Part shown: positions 13,601 through 25,140 of the stretch, piece after piece
Numbering within the stretch: the first letter of the stretch is position 1
Layout of the letters: every line of letters starts with the position of its first letter
Assembly: GCA_017979445.1 (NCBI GenBank)
Contig: CM030705.1
Location: forward strand, 10,702,679-10,766,678
DNA length: 64,000 nucleotides
Direction: 5' to 3'
From: Akebia trifoliata
Taxonomy: Eukaryota; Streptophyta; Magnoliopsida; Ranunculales; Lardizabalaceae
Made by a program: the position numbers and the translations under genes
Notes under the pieces: generated by a model
Databases searched by the model: none
What the model was told of the DNA's origin: nothing
The model's input: the letters and a program-made list of their open reading frames with translations, nothing else

Positions 13601-16600
13601 AGGCTGTTCGCATATATTGCATATGCGGTGGCATATGCAACAACACACACACACACACACAAATTGGAAAAAAAAAAAAACATGCAGAAATTTTTTTTAA
13701 AAAAATTCAGAAAAAATCTTTTAAAAAAATTCAGTAAAATACATAATAATTAAGCAATGCCCAAATTTCATATTTTCATTCATAAATCATAGTTCATACA
13801 CCAAAACATGCAAGTAAAAGACTAAAAATAGTCAATTATCAAAAAAACAATAAGTCAAATAGTCATACAAATACATGAAATAGTGATAGAAATGTCTAAG
13901 TAACTAACTCTAATAGTTAGTTTGATACACTGCACAAGCATCCCTAATCCATTGTGGAACATCTTCACTAGGATTGTCGTTGCTTCCATTCCCATCTTGA
14001 GAGTTGAGAGTTGAGAGTTGAGAGTGAGAGTGAGTGAGTTGAGACTTCATCACTTGAGACTTGAGAGCAAAGAATGGAGAGAGAGAGATTTAAGAAGAAA
14101 AATAGAGATTTGAACTTAGAAGGTAGTAGAGTATGTTGTAGAAGAAGTATGGGGGGTAGAAGTGGAGTATTTATAAGAAGAAAAAAAAAGAGTTTAAAGC
14201 AAAAACTAAATTATGTGTCCAACAGTCATATTTTTTACCGTTGGACATTATGCCATCGTATATTTGTCAGATAACATAATTTTGTATATGCAATGGTAGC
14301 ATATGCGATATTATGTTTCAAAATAGCATATGCGACCGCATTTGACAACACTGCTCCGTCATTTTACAAACCAAATGATGGGTAAAAAGCGACCAATGTA
14401 TAAGAATGGAAGGTTGGTCCATTCAAACTCCACTGAAAGTTTGTGATGAAGGCATGTTGACTTCCAAGATAGAAATCCACCGTCTTTGGTTGAACCTATA
14501 CTAATAAAACTCTAAGAAAAAAAGCATGTGAGATGGTGAAGCTGAGAGCTGGTCTGTGGTTCTTGGAGAAAGTTGATGCACCAAAAAGGAAGAACAGACA
14601 TTCGGAGCTCTAGACATTGAATTACAAAGACCGAGCTTCGCCAAGCATCCTATGCATCCGAAAGTAGCACCAGCACCATACAACAATTTTGAGTCGTAGA
14701 GATTGAGATTAGGCATTGCTCAGTCCTATTACAGTAATAAGATGTAGAAACAGAGTACATTCTTTTCCTTGTATAAAATACCAAAAGAAAGAAGTTGTAT
14801 TCATTTTTCAGCACAATCAATGCAATTGAATTTGATCGCTCTTCTTCTTGTATTGAATTTCAGTATAAAAAAATTTATGTCCACATGTAGGGTCAAATAA
14901 TAGCACAAGGAAGTCCAAACCCTTTGATGGTGGGTTATCTTTAATGCAGGATGCAAATCAAGCCAACAGTAACGGGTTCGAACAGAAATTTTGTAACTCT
15001 CTTTATCAGGGGAGAGTAGTCATTGATCCCAAAAATATAAAATGAAAACACAGAATTCATAAGGTCTCTATAAAACCTTAGGCACCAAAACAAAATTTAT
15101 TGAGGATGGGAGCACACTTACTACAATAGCATTTGAAAATTCCTGATGAGCATCATCAAGACTCACAGCCATTTTGGCAACTTTATGAGAAAGAACTTTT
15201 TGACGGGTGTTCCAATCCGCATTTCTCCAAATGCTCTTCGGAATTTCACTCAAACCAAAGCCAAGAAGAAATGCACCGGTGAGGAGTCCGAAAGTATTCG
15301 AGCAAGCCATAGCTAAACCCACAACACCACTACGGCTGTCGATGCATATAGCAATAAAGTTACCAATTAAGAGAATCGAAAAAAAGGAGCTAGCAGAGCA
15401 AAAAAAAACATAATAATAGTGGTTGGCAAGGCAAAGGAACTTTTTTAAGTACAAAAGGGGATGCCACCATATACACCAGGAAAATTTGAGATGGCTAGAA
15501 GAATTCTATCTAGATCAGCTAATAAATTAAAGGGAATGTATTAAACTCTACAAGAGTCGTAGCTTGTTTAAAAACTCAATTTTTGAGTACTGAACTATTA
15601 ATTACTTAACCAGTTGGTAGTTGTTAACACATTACTGGGGTAATCTATAATTGGTGAATTTAACTGAAGGACCCATATACATCTATCCTAGTGAGTTCAA
15701 CATTACAGAGAAAGTGAGAGGTCAAAGGTTTGTCTAGGTGTTGAAGAAGATCAAACTGTCAAAATTCAACAGATTATAATACTTTACAGAATTTGCACTA
15801 ATGTTGCTTTAAATGCTAAGGTGTGGCGAGACGTTAACCAGCCAAAGCCTTACAAGCATGCCTTTTTTAAATTGATAAACAATTAAATATACATAAAAAT
15901 AAATAGAAAAATATATATAGTAAAGGACAAGAATTTGGGGGGGAGGGGGGGGGGGGGGGAGGAATCTTAATAAGAAAGGAAAAAAATTAAAGAAATTTCA
16001 TAACTGCACAGTCCAAAACCAATCAAAATTAAATTACACCATATCCACAATTTCATGCTTTCAAAGTTTTCATCCCTAAAACTAAAAAGCAACAGTTTGT
16101 GTGCAATAGCCATTCCAACTAAAAATGCATAAGTTCTCCTAATACTAAAAGGAGAAGTGGAGGGACTGGTTCAGCGTAGAGATAAACAAAAATAGGGAAG
16201 ATTGAAGTAACAAAAACTAGCGGAAAAAAAAAGAGACAGAGATTATACATAAATTGGACGTTATAACAAGGGTAACTTTATAGTTATAAATATTGTTAAT
16301 TGATGATACTACAAAACAGGAAGATCTAACCAAAGAAGGTGATAGCCCTATAGATACGTTCCCATGGGTTTGATCTTTCCCCGTAAATCGTGGTGTGTTC
16401 AAATTCTGATCGCTTTTACACGAGAAAGGGGGAACACCCTCTAAGCCTAAGTATTCCTCAATGACTGGTAGCATACAAGTTTGAGGGGGGATACAATACA
16501 TTAAAGGGTGCCACAAAGGTGTGAATGGGGAAAGAACCTTTAAAACACCTCTTTAAGTAATGACAAAGCATTTGGGGGAAAAGAATCTTTCCTTAAAGTC

Positions 16601-17419
16601 TGAAGGTGTTCTATGAGAGCTTCTAACTGAAGCAAGATTCAATTCATAAGCCTCCAATGCCTTTGAGAGCATTGATCCTTAAACCATCATATCACACCAA
16701 ATTCTTTTTTTTTTTTTTTTTTTTTTTGCTTGTTGGGGTTAGGGGTTAGCATAAGAAGGGGTTTGAACCTAAGACCTTGGGAACACCAAATTCTTTCTTA
16801 TTGATACTAATTAAAGAGAAAATATGGGTTGATCACAGCTTGTTTTGACCAGCTATTAAAAGCATCTCTCCAGGCTCATAAACTCACCACTTCAAAAAAG
16901 AAAATCTTGGGTTTCACAATGAAAGACATAGCTCATCCACTAAAAAACCATTATATTTTGAATTTCCAAAATACAGCCTCTCATAACTTCAGAATTTCTT
17001 CATGTCTCATTCACACATATTTCCAAAACATCTTATAACGTACTAAATTTCCAATTTATCTGTAAGGGCATGGTATGCATCTAAGGTGCGCCAAACTTGG
17101 GCTAGCCATATTGTAAAATGTCCACCATGCGCTAGAGGACATAGGCATGGTGATTAAATATCAAATCTTTAAATGGTTTTTTGTCTAAGCTATTTAAAGA
17201 ATGAGGATGATTGTTTCCCAGGGATTTTATATTGAAGTGAGATCACATTGTAAAGGGACGGGTTGTTAATCTTTCCCCTTTTTCGTTTGCTCAAGGTAGG
17301 TTTTCTCAACCTCCTTAGCTCACTTGTATCTCGATTTTGCTGCTATTAATAAATATTCACCTATCAAAAAAATAGCTATTTAGGTTATTCAGGTGAGGGA
17401 ATTTGCATGCTGAATATTT

Positions 17420-17450
<31 letters not shown>

Positions 17451-20400
17451 GGGGGGGGGGGTGGAGGGAGAAGAAAAAAAAAATCACAAATGTTACATAT
17501 AACAGGAATAGTCGGGAGGTTTTGATTTCATTAAAGAAACTTCATAATTGCAGTATTGACAGCATTCTAGAAAATAGAACCATATAACAGGACCAAGGGA
17601 AGAAAAATAGACTGAGAGAAACCAAAAGCTTGCATAGGAAGAAATAGAATTTATATCAAACATTAATAATTTAGGCGGAATACAAAACAAACCGAATTTT
17701 GTGCATAATAATGAGGAGAATAAGTCCAATAAGACCAATAGATCCCACGCTCAAATAGAAGAGTAAGTTCCCATGAACGCTGGTTTTCAATCTTTCTGTC
17801 ACAGTAAAATCCCCAGCATCTTCATAACCCTGAATAAGGGGCACCACAGCCCTGCTTAGAAAAATGATGTAATACAGAAGCAATGAGGATATGTGCACCA
17901 CTAAGATACAAAAAAATTTAGTAGAACATCTAAGCATTTACCAAAGGACCAAAAATTTCAAAGACACGCTTCAGGACTACAGTTAAAAGTTACATATCTG
18001 TCAAGGAAAAAAAACAAGCATTCCAAGAGATGGAACGAAGCATTTGGAATTTTTTGAAACATTCCCAAAATATTTCAAAACATCCATCAAAACCAGTATT
18101 TTAGTGATAAATAGTTAAAAGAAAATGTTTTAGTTTATAAAATGAATCTTACAATAAGTTCGGTTAAATGTATCACTTTTCATGTCGATATTCACCATGA
18201 AATATTGATATGCTGAGAATACACATAGTTAGATTATAAAGTTGTTTAATGTTTCAATAAGCTATCAAATATTGTACACAAAAATTGGAGAAAACTTCTC
18301 AATGTCTTAATATAAGCCAAGATTTCACAAGTTTGCCTCACAAAAATGTTTTTGTCCAAGAAAAATCTGCATATAGCCAGGTCAGCCTGGGGACCTGGAC
18401 TAGGATTGGGCATGGTTTGGTCGTCTATTGGGTTAACTTAGGCACGAATTTGGCTGGATTGAGTTCGCATCTATATATTTAGTAGGTCTATGAGTCTATC
18501 AATAAGCCCGTGATGATAGAAAATTAAAAATCATAGATCAAGATGATCTAGAGATGAGGACAACCAAGTTTCAGCTTCAAGATTTCGAGTTTTCAAGGCC
18601 GAAGACTCCATTTTGTAGCATTAGGAAAGCCCCACATTGGGTAGATGTGTTATAATTGCTTTTAAGGAGTATAGAGGGCCCATTGAACCATTATGCAGTG
18701 GGTTTTGTAGCCCATTAACGGATTGGAGGAATATTAGGGACATAAGAGTCTTACTTATTTGTTATAGTTGTTTAGGACCTACTAGTTGTTTAATTATTTT
18801 ATGGGGACCCAATAGGTATTCATTGTTTTATGTTTTAATCTTAGTCATAGATTTGATTTGATGGTTGAGATTAATCATTGGATTAGAAAACACTATATAA
18901 ACCTTTGTTTGGTTATCTGATTAGACAATGAAAGTTTCACAACCTCTCTTGAGAAATTCTTCAGTGATAGGATGATGTGATGCCAAGAATCTTTGGAGTA
19001 ATTCTAAAGTAGTTATCTTCTTCTACATCTTCTCTTCTTATTTATAGGTATCGTCAGAATTCTCTTTTTATAAATATAAATTTTATTGAAAGCCAAAACA
19101 AAAGGATGAGAGGTCCTCCAAGAATATAAGAAAACAAACCAAAGAAAAATTATTTGGATCAGAATTTTCTTCTTACCCTTCATCTGTTTCTTTAATTTTT
19201 CTGTTTTGGATCAACTTTATCCACTTCATACACCAACCCAAACCCTAATCCTTAAGGAAAACCAACTCCACCCCTATTTTTTCACCTTTTATTTAAAAAA
19301 TGATAAATACTGCTGGAGAATTATAATAATTGCTTAATTTAAACCCTATTACAAAATTTTGCGTTTCACATACCCAATTGGCCTTTTAGAATTTTTCAGT
19401 GGCCAATAAAACCTATTGGGTCTAAAATATTTTCTCAAAACCTTTGATTGTGCTCAATAAAATCTTCATAGATATTGGATTAAGAGCCTAAGTTAGTTGG
19501 AAGTTCTATCTTCCTCGTGATCCCTTGATTTAATATTTTGGAATAGCCCTGTGGGATCGTAATTTGCAACTTATCCTAGGATCATTTTTAATTGCATATT
19601 AGATTTTCTTTATAATTTAAGGTAGAATTAGCTTCTTTTATGTTTTTCTTTGTTCTTAATAATTAATTGTTATATCAGACTCCACATTTTAGGCTAAGTT
19701 TGCATCGTCCTATATCATCTTGGTGTTCTCAGGGTGGTCCAATATTCATTGATCAATGAGGCCATTAATCAATCATATGGGTGTAAAATAAACCTAAAAT
19801 TGTATAACTACCCAAACCCTTCAAAGTATAGAATCAATTTTGTGTAGATAATGACCAAAGACAGTAAGAAACTTACCTTCACTTGTATAGATAGGGCAGC
19901 ATCAGCTTAATTGCCCCGACATTTTTCTTTCATATTCTTCTTCAACGAATGGTAAGCTTCTCTCCTTTCTCTCCCTATCTTTTTTTCTTTGTTTTTTGAA
20001 TGAGTTCAATAAAGGTTTTTTCAGGAATAATCAAGTATTCGAAGGACAACTATTGAAACATTATTGTCCTTCGGATATCTATTTTTTGCAGAGATCTTCT
20101 TTTTCTTTTCTTTTTTTTTTTCAGTTCTTATTCTTTTTTCTTTCTTTTTTTGGCTTTTCAATGTATCCAACACATTGGACTTTTTAGTCTTTGAAAGTAT
20201 TATTTTCCGAGAATCTTGAAAAAATAAAAAGTCTATTTTTCTAGGTTTGCCTCAGAATGTTTCATACGAAAACATTCCTTTGGATCATTCATTCTATGAA
20301 TGTTTCATTTTGGAATATTCAAATTCCAGAATTTCTCCGTCAAAACATTGAAATAAAATAAAACTAAACTTTGAATAATGCTTAGAGCTACATCTCAAAG

Positions 20401-23400
20401 AGGAGGGAAAGAAATGATGCAAATGCAGGCATGGGTAAAGAAATCTTGGTAAATGAATGGTAAATAGACAGAGAAGCATGATCATTTTAAAACCTAAATT
20501 AGTTTCCGAATTTCCATAAAAACATGGCATCATTATATATAAAAGACTGTCAACTGGTTAACTTATGTGCATAACTAAGATTTGTATGCATAACTATGTC
20601 CCTTTACACAAAATAAAATGTCTGTGTATATGCATGGGGAGTGCTTCCCTCACCAAGGAAATGCTCAACCTTGTATAGAACCACATAGTTGGACCAAGGT
20701 ATTTAAGCAACAAGTTCAATCCTAATCAAACATTAAAAAATATTCAAATTTCAAATTTCAGGATTTTTCCTGAACTTTAGAACTTTGAAAATGTAGGTGC
20801 ACATAAATGGAATAAGTGTGTGTGTGTGTGTCTGTGCATATCAAAAAACAGTATGAAATGATTCCCTTGATGCCTATAGTTCACTTCATAACCTGAGTGT
20901 CTGAGCTAATATATATAAAGTTTCACAGATTCACAAAAACAGACTCTAATTGACAGAGCAACGCATAACAAAAGAAGAAGGAAATAAAGGTATCGGTCTC
21001 AAAGTTCATATGTAACATACCAAGTAAGTGCAAATGTACCCCAATATGACCAGCTCCAAAAGAAACCAATCCCTCCGTTCTCATGACCAATTAATGTCTG
21101 TGTAGCACCATAAGGAACTCAGTTAAATTCATTAAACCAATTCAGTGCTTAGCTGAGTTCAGTGAATGATCCGACACCACCATAATTTCAGGTCTAAAAC
21201 CTCAGAGAATCTAAGAATGAAGTAAACAATTTACTGCATTCATAGGTAAAAAGAAGAAGCATCCTTGCATTGAATGAAACGTAATATAGAATGGATAAAA
21301 ATTCATTAAAAAAATGGAATAAAGGAGCTCATCAACAAGTAGTCAAGAAAAAGATGCAGGCAAAACATTCGCTTTTATATTCCAAAACCCATAAAGGAGT
21401 TCATGTCTGACATTAGTTATCTCTAGTTGTAAACCTTCTGAATCATTAGTAGAGACAACAGATCGTACAAAAATCTGTACTGAAATGCCCAAGGAATGAT
21501 TCATTGAGCAGAATCCCAAGAATTAATCCATTGCATAGCCATTCAAGGAAACAACAATAGAGCTGGTATGACAACCTATTGGAATCTGGTAAATAAGGGA
21601 AAAAAAGGTTATAATTGTATTCAAAACAGCTGTTTGTATCAATGTAATATTTTTGCATCTAATTAGACACTTTGTTTTTAACTAAAAACATTTCTTTTAC
21701 CCTGAGGAAAGCATTAAAAAAGATTTGTTGACACCAAGAAGCTACTAATCATATATTAAAAAAGTTCAATATGTAAAGAGTACTAAAGATGCCTTAGAAG
21801 TAACGACATACACTGATAAATGCAAGGAATAATGTATTGAGAACATCTCAGAAACATGAAAAAGGGACCATAAGCAGAAATTATTACGAACTCCAAGAAA
21901 AAGTATAAACTTGAATGTAAACTATTGGATAGTGAACTTCTGAAAGAAACCAAGAATGGATTATAATCCTTCCTAAAACCCCCACTTTTAAAGAAATTTC
22001 AACTATTTATTGCACCTTATCATACAGTGTTCAAAAACTTCGAATTTGACTCAAATTGAAAGCCAGTTGGATCGCGTTAATATGAAAAGTCAACCCACTT
22101 TATATCTCTCATTAAAGTCTATTGGTGCTTCCCACTTTTTCTCCCTCGGGTGTTTCAAAGTTGATACCTAAAAGAATGCACTATCAGGAAAAGGATCCTT
22201 TGGTCTCTAACCCCTTTCACCATGTGTTGGGGCATTTGGCTTGAGCAGAATAGCAGACTTTTCAAAGGTAAAGAGCTCCAGTTAGAGACTATGGTTAGAG
22301 AGATAGTGGCTCTGATTTTCTACTGGAGTAGAGCTTTTGAAGAGTTTAAAGGAACTTTCATCGAAGATTTTATGTTTATATGGGATTCATTATGTGAGCT
22401 GTGAGGTGTTACTTTAGGTTGTTGGCTCTTTTCTTGTATATTCTTGTTGTTGGTCTCAGGGTTCTTTGTACATGGGTGGCTATCTTGGCCACTTCTCTTC
22501 TTCTTTATTAATAGAGGCTTATCCCTTACTATCAAAACAAAAAAGTCAACCTGACTCGAAATGATTAATTTGAAAAATACCATCAACATGTAAACTTTAT
22601 TTAATAAAGCAATATGAAAATTCATTTAAATATGGGATCTATTTGATTGCCTTCAATTTTTCCGTTTTATCAACTAAAGTTAATGCTTGGTAGACCTGCC
22701 TACATACCCCCCCCCCCCCAACACAACACACACAGAGACACATGAAAAAAATTGAAGACCAAGATTGAGAAACTCGCGCTCACTTCCCAAAAAAGTTTCT
22801 TTTTGTTGTTTTGCATTGTGTCCTATGAGAAACAAAATATCTCAAAGAAAGTGCAACTAACTTCAGAATTTTTATCGTGGGATGAGATTTTACAACACTC
22901 AAATAGAAATGATAGGACCCAATTTCTTGGATCTGAACCAAAACAAGGTGGTGCCAAGCCTAAAAGATGTCTCTCAAAGATTGGAAGAAGCTTGACCAAA
23001 AAGCTGTTGGGTTTATCCAGTAGTGTGGTTTGATGACAATTTCTTTCATCGTGTGTCCACAGAAACTGCGGCACATGTTCTTAGGAAGTACATAAGGAAA
23101 AAGCTTTCTTGATCAGAAAGCTAGTGAATCTGAAATCAAAAGAAGGAAGCTCAATTGCAGAACACTTGAATGAAGTGCAGGAGCAATGTAAATCAATTCT
23201 CCTCTATAATGGTACTCGATGATGAGTTGCATGTCCTACTACTACTAATTTCATGCCTAATAGTTGGGAGATGGTGATGTCTCTAAGCAATTCTACTCCA
23301 TATGGGATCATCACAATGAATCAAATAACATGATTGCCCCTTCTGCTGATCACGGCCCTTGCCTTAAGTGCCTATGGACGGTTGGGATTCTGCCGTAGAT

Positions 23401-25099
23401 CGAGTTCTGGATGGGACGAAGGTCTGATCCTCGAACTCCCAGTCTATCTCAATTCCGTAACGGCTTATGTAGTTCTAGGCAATTACAATAAAGAACCAAA
23501 CCTCGAACTCCCTATAGCGGCCCACCTGCATTCTTTTTCATCGTTCATTGAATATTGAGCATGAAATTTCCCACAGACCAGACCTGGGAGCATGTTGAAT
23601 GAAGAATCCAGAAGAAAATCATTAAGTCATTTAGAATCCAAAACTTTTATTACAGAAAAATGGGGAAAAGTAAAAGAAAAAGGTCTTCCAATCATGAGAA
23701 GTCGAGAGAAAGATTCAAATCAAAAAATATTTTCTTGCTACAATTGTGGCAAGTTGGGACATGCGAAAAGAGATTGTCAACAGCTCAAAAGAGAGAAAAG
23801 GAAAGAAAAACATGATGATAAGGATATACCACTTCCACTGCTTCAGATGGTGATATTATTATTCTCTCAGCCTATGAGAAATCTTGCATTAGTGCCTATC
23901 AAAAAAAAAAATGTCTCACTTATCCAAATATAGAATGGGTTGTCGATGCCGGTGTTTCTTACCACAATACTCCACAAGAGGATTTCTTAACACCTTATAA
24001 GCCGGACAATTTCAGTATTGCAAGAATTTATAATAGTGGTACCTTAAAAATCATAGGGACGCGGTGATGTCTACATTGAGACCGATATCCACTGCAAATT
24101 GATTCTCAAACATGTGAGACATCTTACAAATCTTCATCTCAACTTAATCTATGATGGAAAAATGAGGGAAGAAGGGCTCATCAATCACTTGGAAACTTGC
24201 TAAAGGGTTTCTTGTGGTGGCAAGAGGAAAGAAAACAAATGTTATACTCTCCATAAGAAGCAAACACAGTTGTGCTGAGGAGAAGTAATTACAACAGTGA
24301 AAGATTCATCTGTTGGCTTGTGAAACAATCGGCAATGCCACATTAGTGAGAAGGGTCTACGAATTCTCTCCAAGAAGCAACCCCTACCTAGCTGAGGTTT
24401 AATTGGAAAATAGCTAAGGTTTCCATTTCGTAAGAAATCACGTATGAAAACAAATTATTGGAATTGATTTATTCTGATGTTTGTGTTCCTATGAAAATAA
24501 GTTCTCTTCGACGAGGTCATTATTTTGTCACGTTGCTCCTTTTAAATATGTGCATATGCATTAAAAACCAACAAGTGGTATCATTGAAGTCAAATTCAAC
24601 ATGTTTGCAGCTTAATCACCAAAAACAAATAAAGCAACTAATTTTTCTTCAAAAATCCCAAAAAAAAAAAGTTCTCACCAATCACTAAACCCTGAAATTT
24701 ACACATAACCAACCAATTCAACAAAGGACACAACAAAATAACAATCAGATCAAGAACAATTCAGGAAATCCAGGATCGCCATCTATCATGCAATATCGAA
24801 ATCGAGCTTCAAATATTAAAAGGAAGATCTCAAACACATCATATGAACAAAAATTAAATTAAATTTTATTTTAATCAACGAGAAGAGAAACAAACAATGA
24901 AAGATCTAAGAATTGAGGAAGGATCGTGTACCGTCCAAATGTCGGCAGGGACGAGGATGATTATGGAGATTGAGCAGAACCAAGCGTATCCAACGGTGAA
25001 GAGGACATAGCGAGGAACATCTGGACCTGCGAAGTATCTCAACGTGAATATAACCATGCCCATTGTGAGGGGAAGCGAGATCAGATAGAACACCCACAT
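4618..25099 (-). CDS. LMBRD2: LMBR1 domain-containing protein 2 homologue, complete 14-exon gene
   Basis: Polytopic membrane protein of the LMBR1 family; animal LMBRD2 is linked to GPCR signalling, while the plant role is not settled. Coding exons, 5' to 3' on the minus strand: 25099-24932, 21097-21021, 17851-17693, 15335-15122, 13342-13256, 13143-13004, 11330-11250, 10148-10084, 9118-8943, 8031-7901, 7789-7702, 5814-5601, 5405-5299, 5145-4618. All introns are GT-AG, phases match at every junction, and the sum is 2235 nt (744 aa plus stop), close to the usual plant length of about 730-745. The start MWVFYLISLPLT and the blocks GDFTVTERLKTSV, ACSNTFGL, GFGLSEIPKSIWRNADW, KRFRFQNEADDMNGF and SSSESLDEIFQRLK are family hallmarks. 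Membrane segments lie near residues 3-25, 33-52, 68-86, 110-131, 138-164, 335-360, 388-410 and 485-505. Residues about 250-310 are charged and probably coiled coil. The tail is cytosolic and ends in an acidic DEDDDDDN run. A GA repeat directly precedes the ATG. Confidence 0.95.
5146..5298 (-). other. In-frame, stop-free last intron of the LMBR1-family gene
   Basis: This intron starts GTACATAACC and ends TTGAATCAG. It is 153 nt long, a multiple of three, and contains no stop in the gene's frame, so the two flanking exons and the intron form one open frame. If retained it would insert 51 residues, mostly hydrophobic (FALLLKF, TSIFLPLMFSLSLL, ITSAIFLLL), between MDVESGSSTM and DKAGVEMKATT. Family comparison favours splicing, because the known proteins pass straight from this acidic linker into the VEMKATT tail. 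Confidence 0.75.
5815..7701 (-). other. Intron 11 of the LMBR1-family gene
   Basis: About 1.9 kb with no recognised element. A minus-strand stretch at about 6740-6590 reads as a coherent proline- and serine-containing peptide (SFNVLPSPAKNTWEL, TEKGNLPKLSLPEC) but matches no family I know. It is not needed for the reading frame of the host gene and is left unassigned. Confidence 0.4.
9290..9985 (+). pseudogene. LINE reverse transcriptase remnant inside intron 8
   Basis: On the plus strand, antisense to the host gene, the sequence reads in shifting frames through typical non-LTR reverse transcriptase blocks. These are TYDKVPREL, then HHGSPLSLHLFVLVID (the QGSxLSPxLF region), then QCMLFADDVELVDK (the FADD active-site block) and, after a gap, NNRLRWFGHILQRP with RGRSKRKWMEMMK near the end of ORF2. 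Frames are broken and large pieces are missing. The fragment nearly fills the 965-bp intron 8 (9119-10083) of the LMBR1-family gene, so most of that intron is inserted LINE. Confidence 0.8.
11430..11535 (+). mobile_element. tRNA-derived SINE-like copy
   Basis: The sequence TAGCTCAGTCAGTTTGACAC resembles a pol III A box, followed about 50 bp later by a B-box-like stretch (GGGTTGAACTGTTCAAG) and an A-rich end (ACCCATAAAAAATT). A second, shorter copy with the same phrase (GCAAAACAACTTTGAGGT, then GGGTTCAAGTCC) occurs at 56055-56125. It lies in intron 6 of the LMBR1-family gene. The family is not named. Confidence 0.5.
11747..11949. mobile_element. MULE-type MITE, 203 bp, 9-bp TSD
   Basis: Flanked by perfect 9-bp direct repeats TTAATTAAA at 11738-11746 and 11950-11958. 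The ends are degenerate long inverted repeats (left TGATTTTCTGACGCCC, right the complement of TGATTTTCTGATGCCC) that continue through CTCTGACACAC and ACCATAGAT almost to the centre. The core has TTCTTCGGGATACACAACTG. Size, 9-bp TSD and near full-length inverted repeats fit a Mutator-type MITE. Relatives lie at 29853-30073, 37661-37872 and 41055-41271. It sits in intron 6 of the LMBR1-family gene. Confidence 0.75.
12001..12047. repeat. Short hairpin (20-bp arms, 7-nt loop)
   Basis: The arm GTTGTTTAAGTTCCATTTTT is followed after CTACTGC by its complement with one mismatch. It lies in intron 6 of the LMBR1-family gene and has no other sign of being an RNA gene. Confidence 0.6.
13559..14353. mobile_element. 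hAT-type element, 795 bp, in intron 4
   Basis: The terminal inverted repeats are CAATGTTGTTAAAT at the left and the complement of CAGTGTTGTCAAAT at the right. They are flanked by 8-bp direct repeats CTCCCTCA (13551-13558) and CTCCGTCA (14354-14361), one mismatch. Subterminal copies of GCATATGCG occur at both ends, as expected for hAT transposase binding. Inside, on the minus strand near 13990-13920, NPSEDVPQWIRDACAVYQ followed by a stop may be the tail of a lost transposase. There is also an AC repeat, a GAGAGTT repeat and poly-A. It is non-autonomous. Confidence 0.75.
15937..15962. repeat. G-rich homopolymer tract
   Basis: A run of G interrupted by a single A, in intron 3 of the LMBR1-family gene. 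It is C-rich in the pre-mRNA. Confidence 0.8.
16694..16796 (-). mobile_element. Truncated SINE with 14-bp TSD in intron 3
   Basis: The direct repeat ACACCAAATTCTTT occurs at 16694-16707 and 16783-16796. Between them is a long T run and, on the minus strand, GGTCTTAGGTTCAAACCCC, a good pol III B box. The poly-T on the plus strand is the A tail of a minus-strand insertion. The 5' part with the A box is missing. Confidence 0.65.
17434..17461. repeat. 28-base uninterrupted poly-G run after a (TG)n tract
   Basis: A (TG)n stretch runs directly into 28 consecutive G. It lies in intron 3 of the LMBR1-family gene and is poly-C in the transcript. Such runs can form quadruplex structures on the template strand and are prone to length error in sequencing. 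Confidence 0.9.
18480..19050 (+). repeat. Possible solo LTR in intron 2
   Basis: The stretch reads like a plant LTR: CCCACATTGGGTAGATGTG, repeated GGGCCCATTGAACC-type phrases, then CACTATATAAACC as a TATA box and a short leader with TTCACAACCTCTCTTGAG. No partner LTR, PBS or clear target duplication was found, so this is tentative. The rest of intron 2 (17852-21020) shows nothing else I can identify. Confidence 0.3.
22085..22551 (+). mobile_element. 5'-truncated LINE 3' end with 11-bp TSD
   Basis: Direct repeats AAAAGTCAACC at 22085-22095 and 22541-22551 flank 445 bp. The plus-strand frame reads FTMCWGIWLEQNSRLFKGKE and ends FIWDSLCEL before a stop, matching the end of ORF2 in plant L1-type LINEs (the CWxIWLERNxRxF block), followed by a short 3' UTR with GGCTTATCCCTTACTATC. 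Truncation and TSD fit target-primed reverse transcription. It lies in intron 1 of the LMBR1-family gene, antisense to it. Confidence 0.75.
22755..24560 (+). pseudogene. Degenerate Copia retrotransposon (gag, protease, start of integrase)
   Basis: In shifting plus-strand frames one can read the gag block MSLKDWKKLDQKA (about 22968), then VNLKSKEGSSIAEHLNEVQ and DDELHVLLLL. A CCHC zinc knuckle CYNCGKLGHAKRDC follows at about 23737-23780. Next come a protease-like WVVDAGVSYHNTP (about 23937), a GSLVVARGKK-like region (FLVVARGKKTN), and LELIYSDVCVPMKISSLRRG at about 24458, which resembles the start of the integrase core. Reverse transcriptase and RNase H are absent, and stops and frameshifts are frequent. 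It is antisense to the host gene within intron 1 (21098-24931) and is interrupted by the GC-richer insert at 23331-23585. Confidence 0.8.
23331..23585. other. GC-richer foreign insert within the Copia gag remnant
   Basis: Gag coding sense ends at about SNSTPYGIITMNQIT and resumes at GSMLNEESRRKSL, positions that are adjacent in Copia gag proteins. The 255 bp between them differ from the surroundings: higher GC, no A/T runs, and an open plus-strand frame that resembles no gag. The base composition suggests a piece of organellar or other foreign DNA, but I could not identify the source. Confidence 0.4.
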
Positions 25100-25140
25100 C
25101 TCTCTCTCTCTCTCTCTTTGTTAGAAAATCTGTTGGGGAA
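25099..25140 (-). promoter_or_regulatory. GA-repeat leader directly before the LMBR1-family start codon
   Basis: In the sense of the gene, a (GA)n repeat of about ten units runs straight into the ATG at 25099. GA repeats in plant 5' leaders are targets of BPC/GAGA-binding factors; that role here is inferred. No clear TATA box could be fixed upstream, and the transcription start is unknown. Confidence 0.55.

Noticed and set aside
14074..14274. 66-codon frame within the hAT-type element at 13559-14353
   Set aside because: Built from GA-rich low-complexity DNA inside a non-autonomous transposon; no transposase motif.
24906..25097. Second open frame overlapping LMBR1-family exon 1
   Set aside because: Out-of-frame shadow of the exon that encodes the conserved N-terminus MWVFYLISLPLT.
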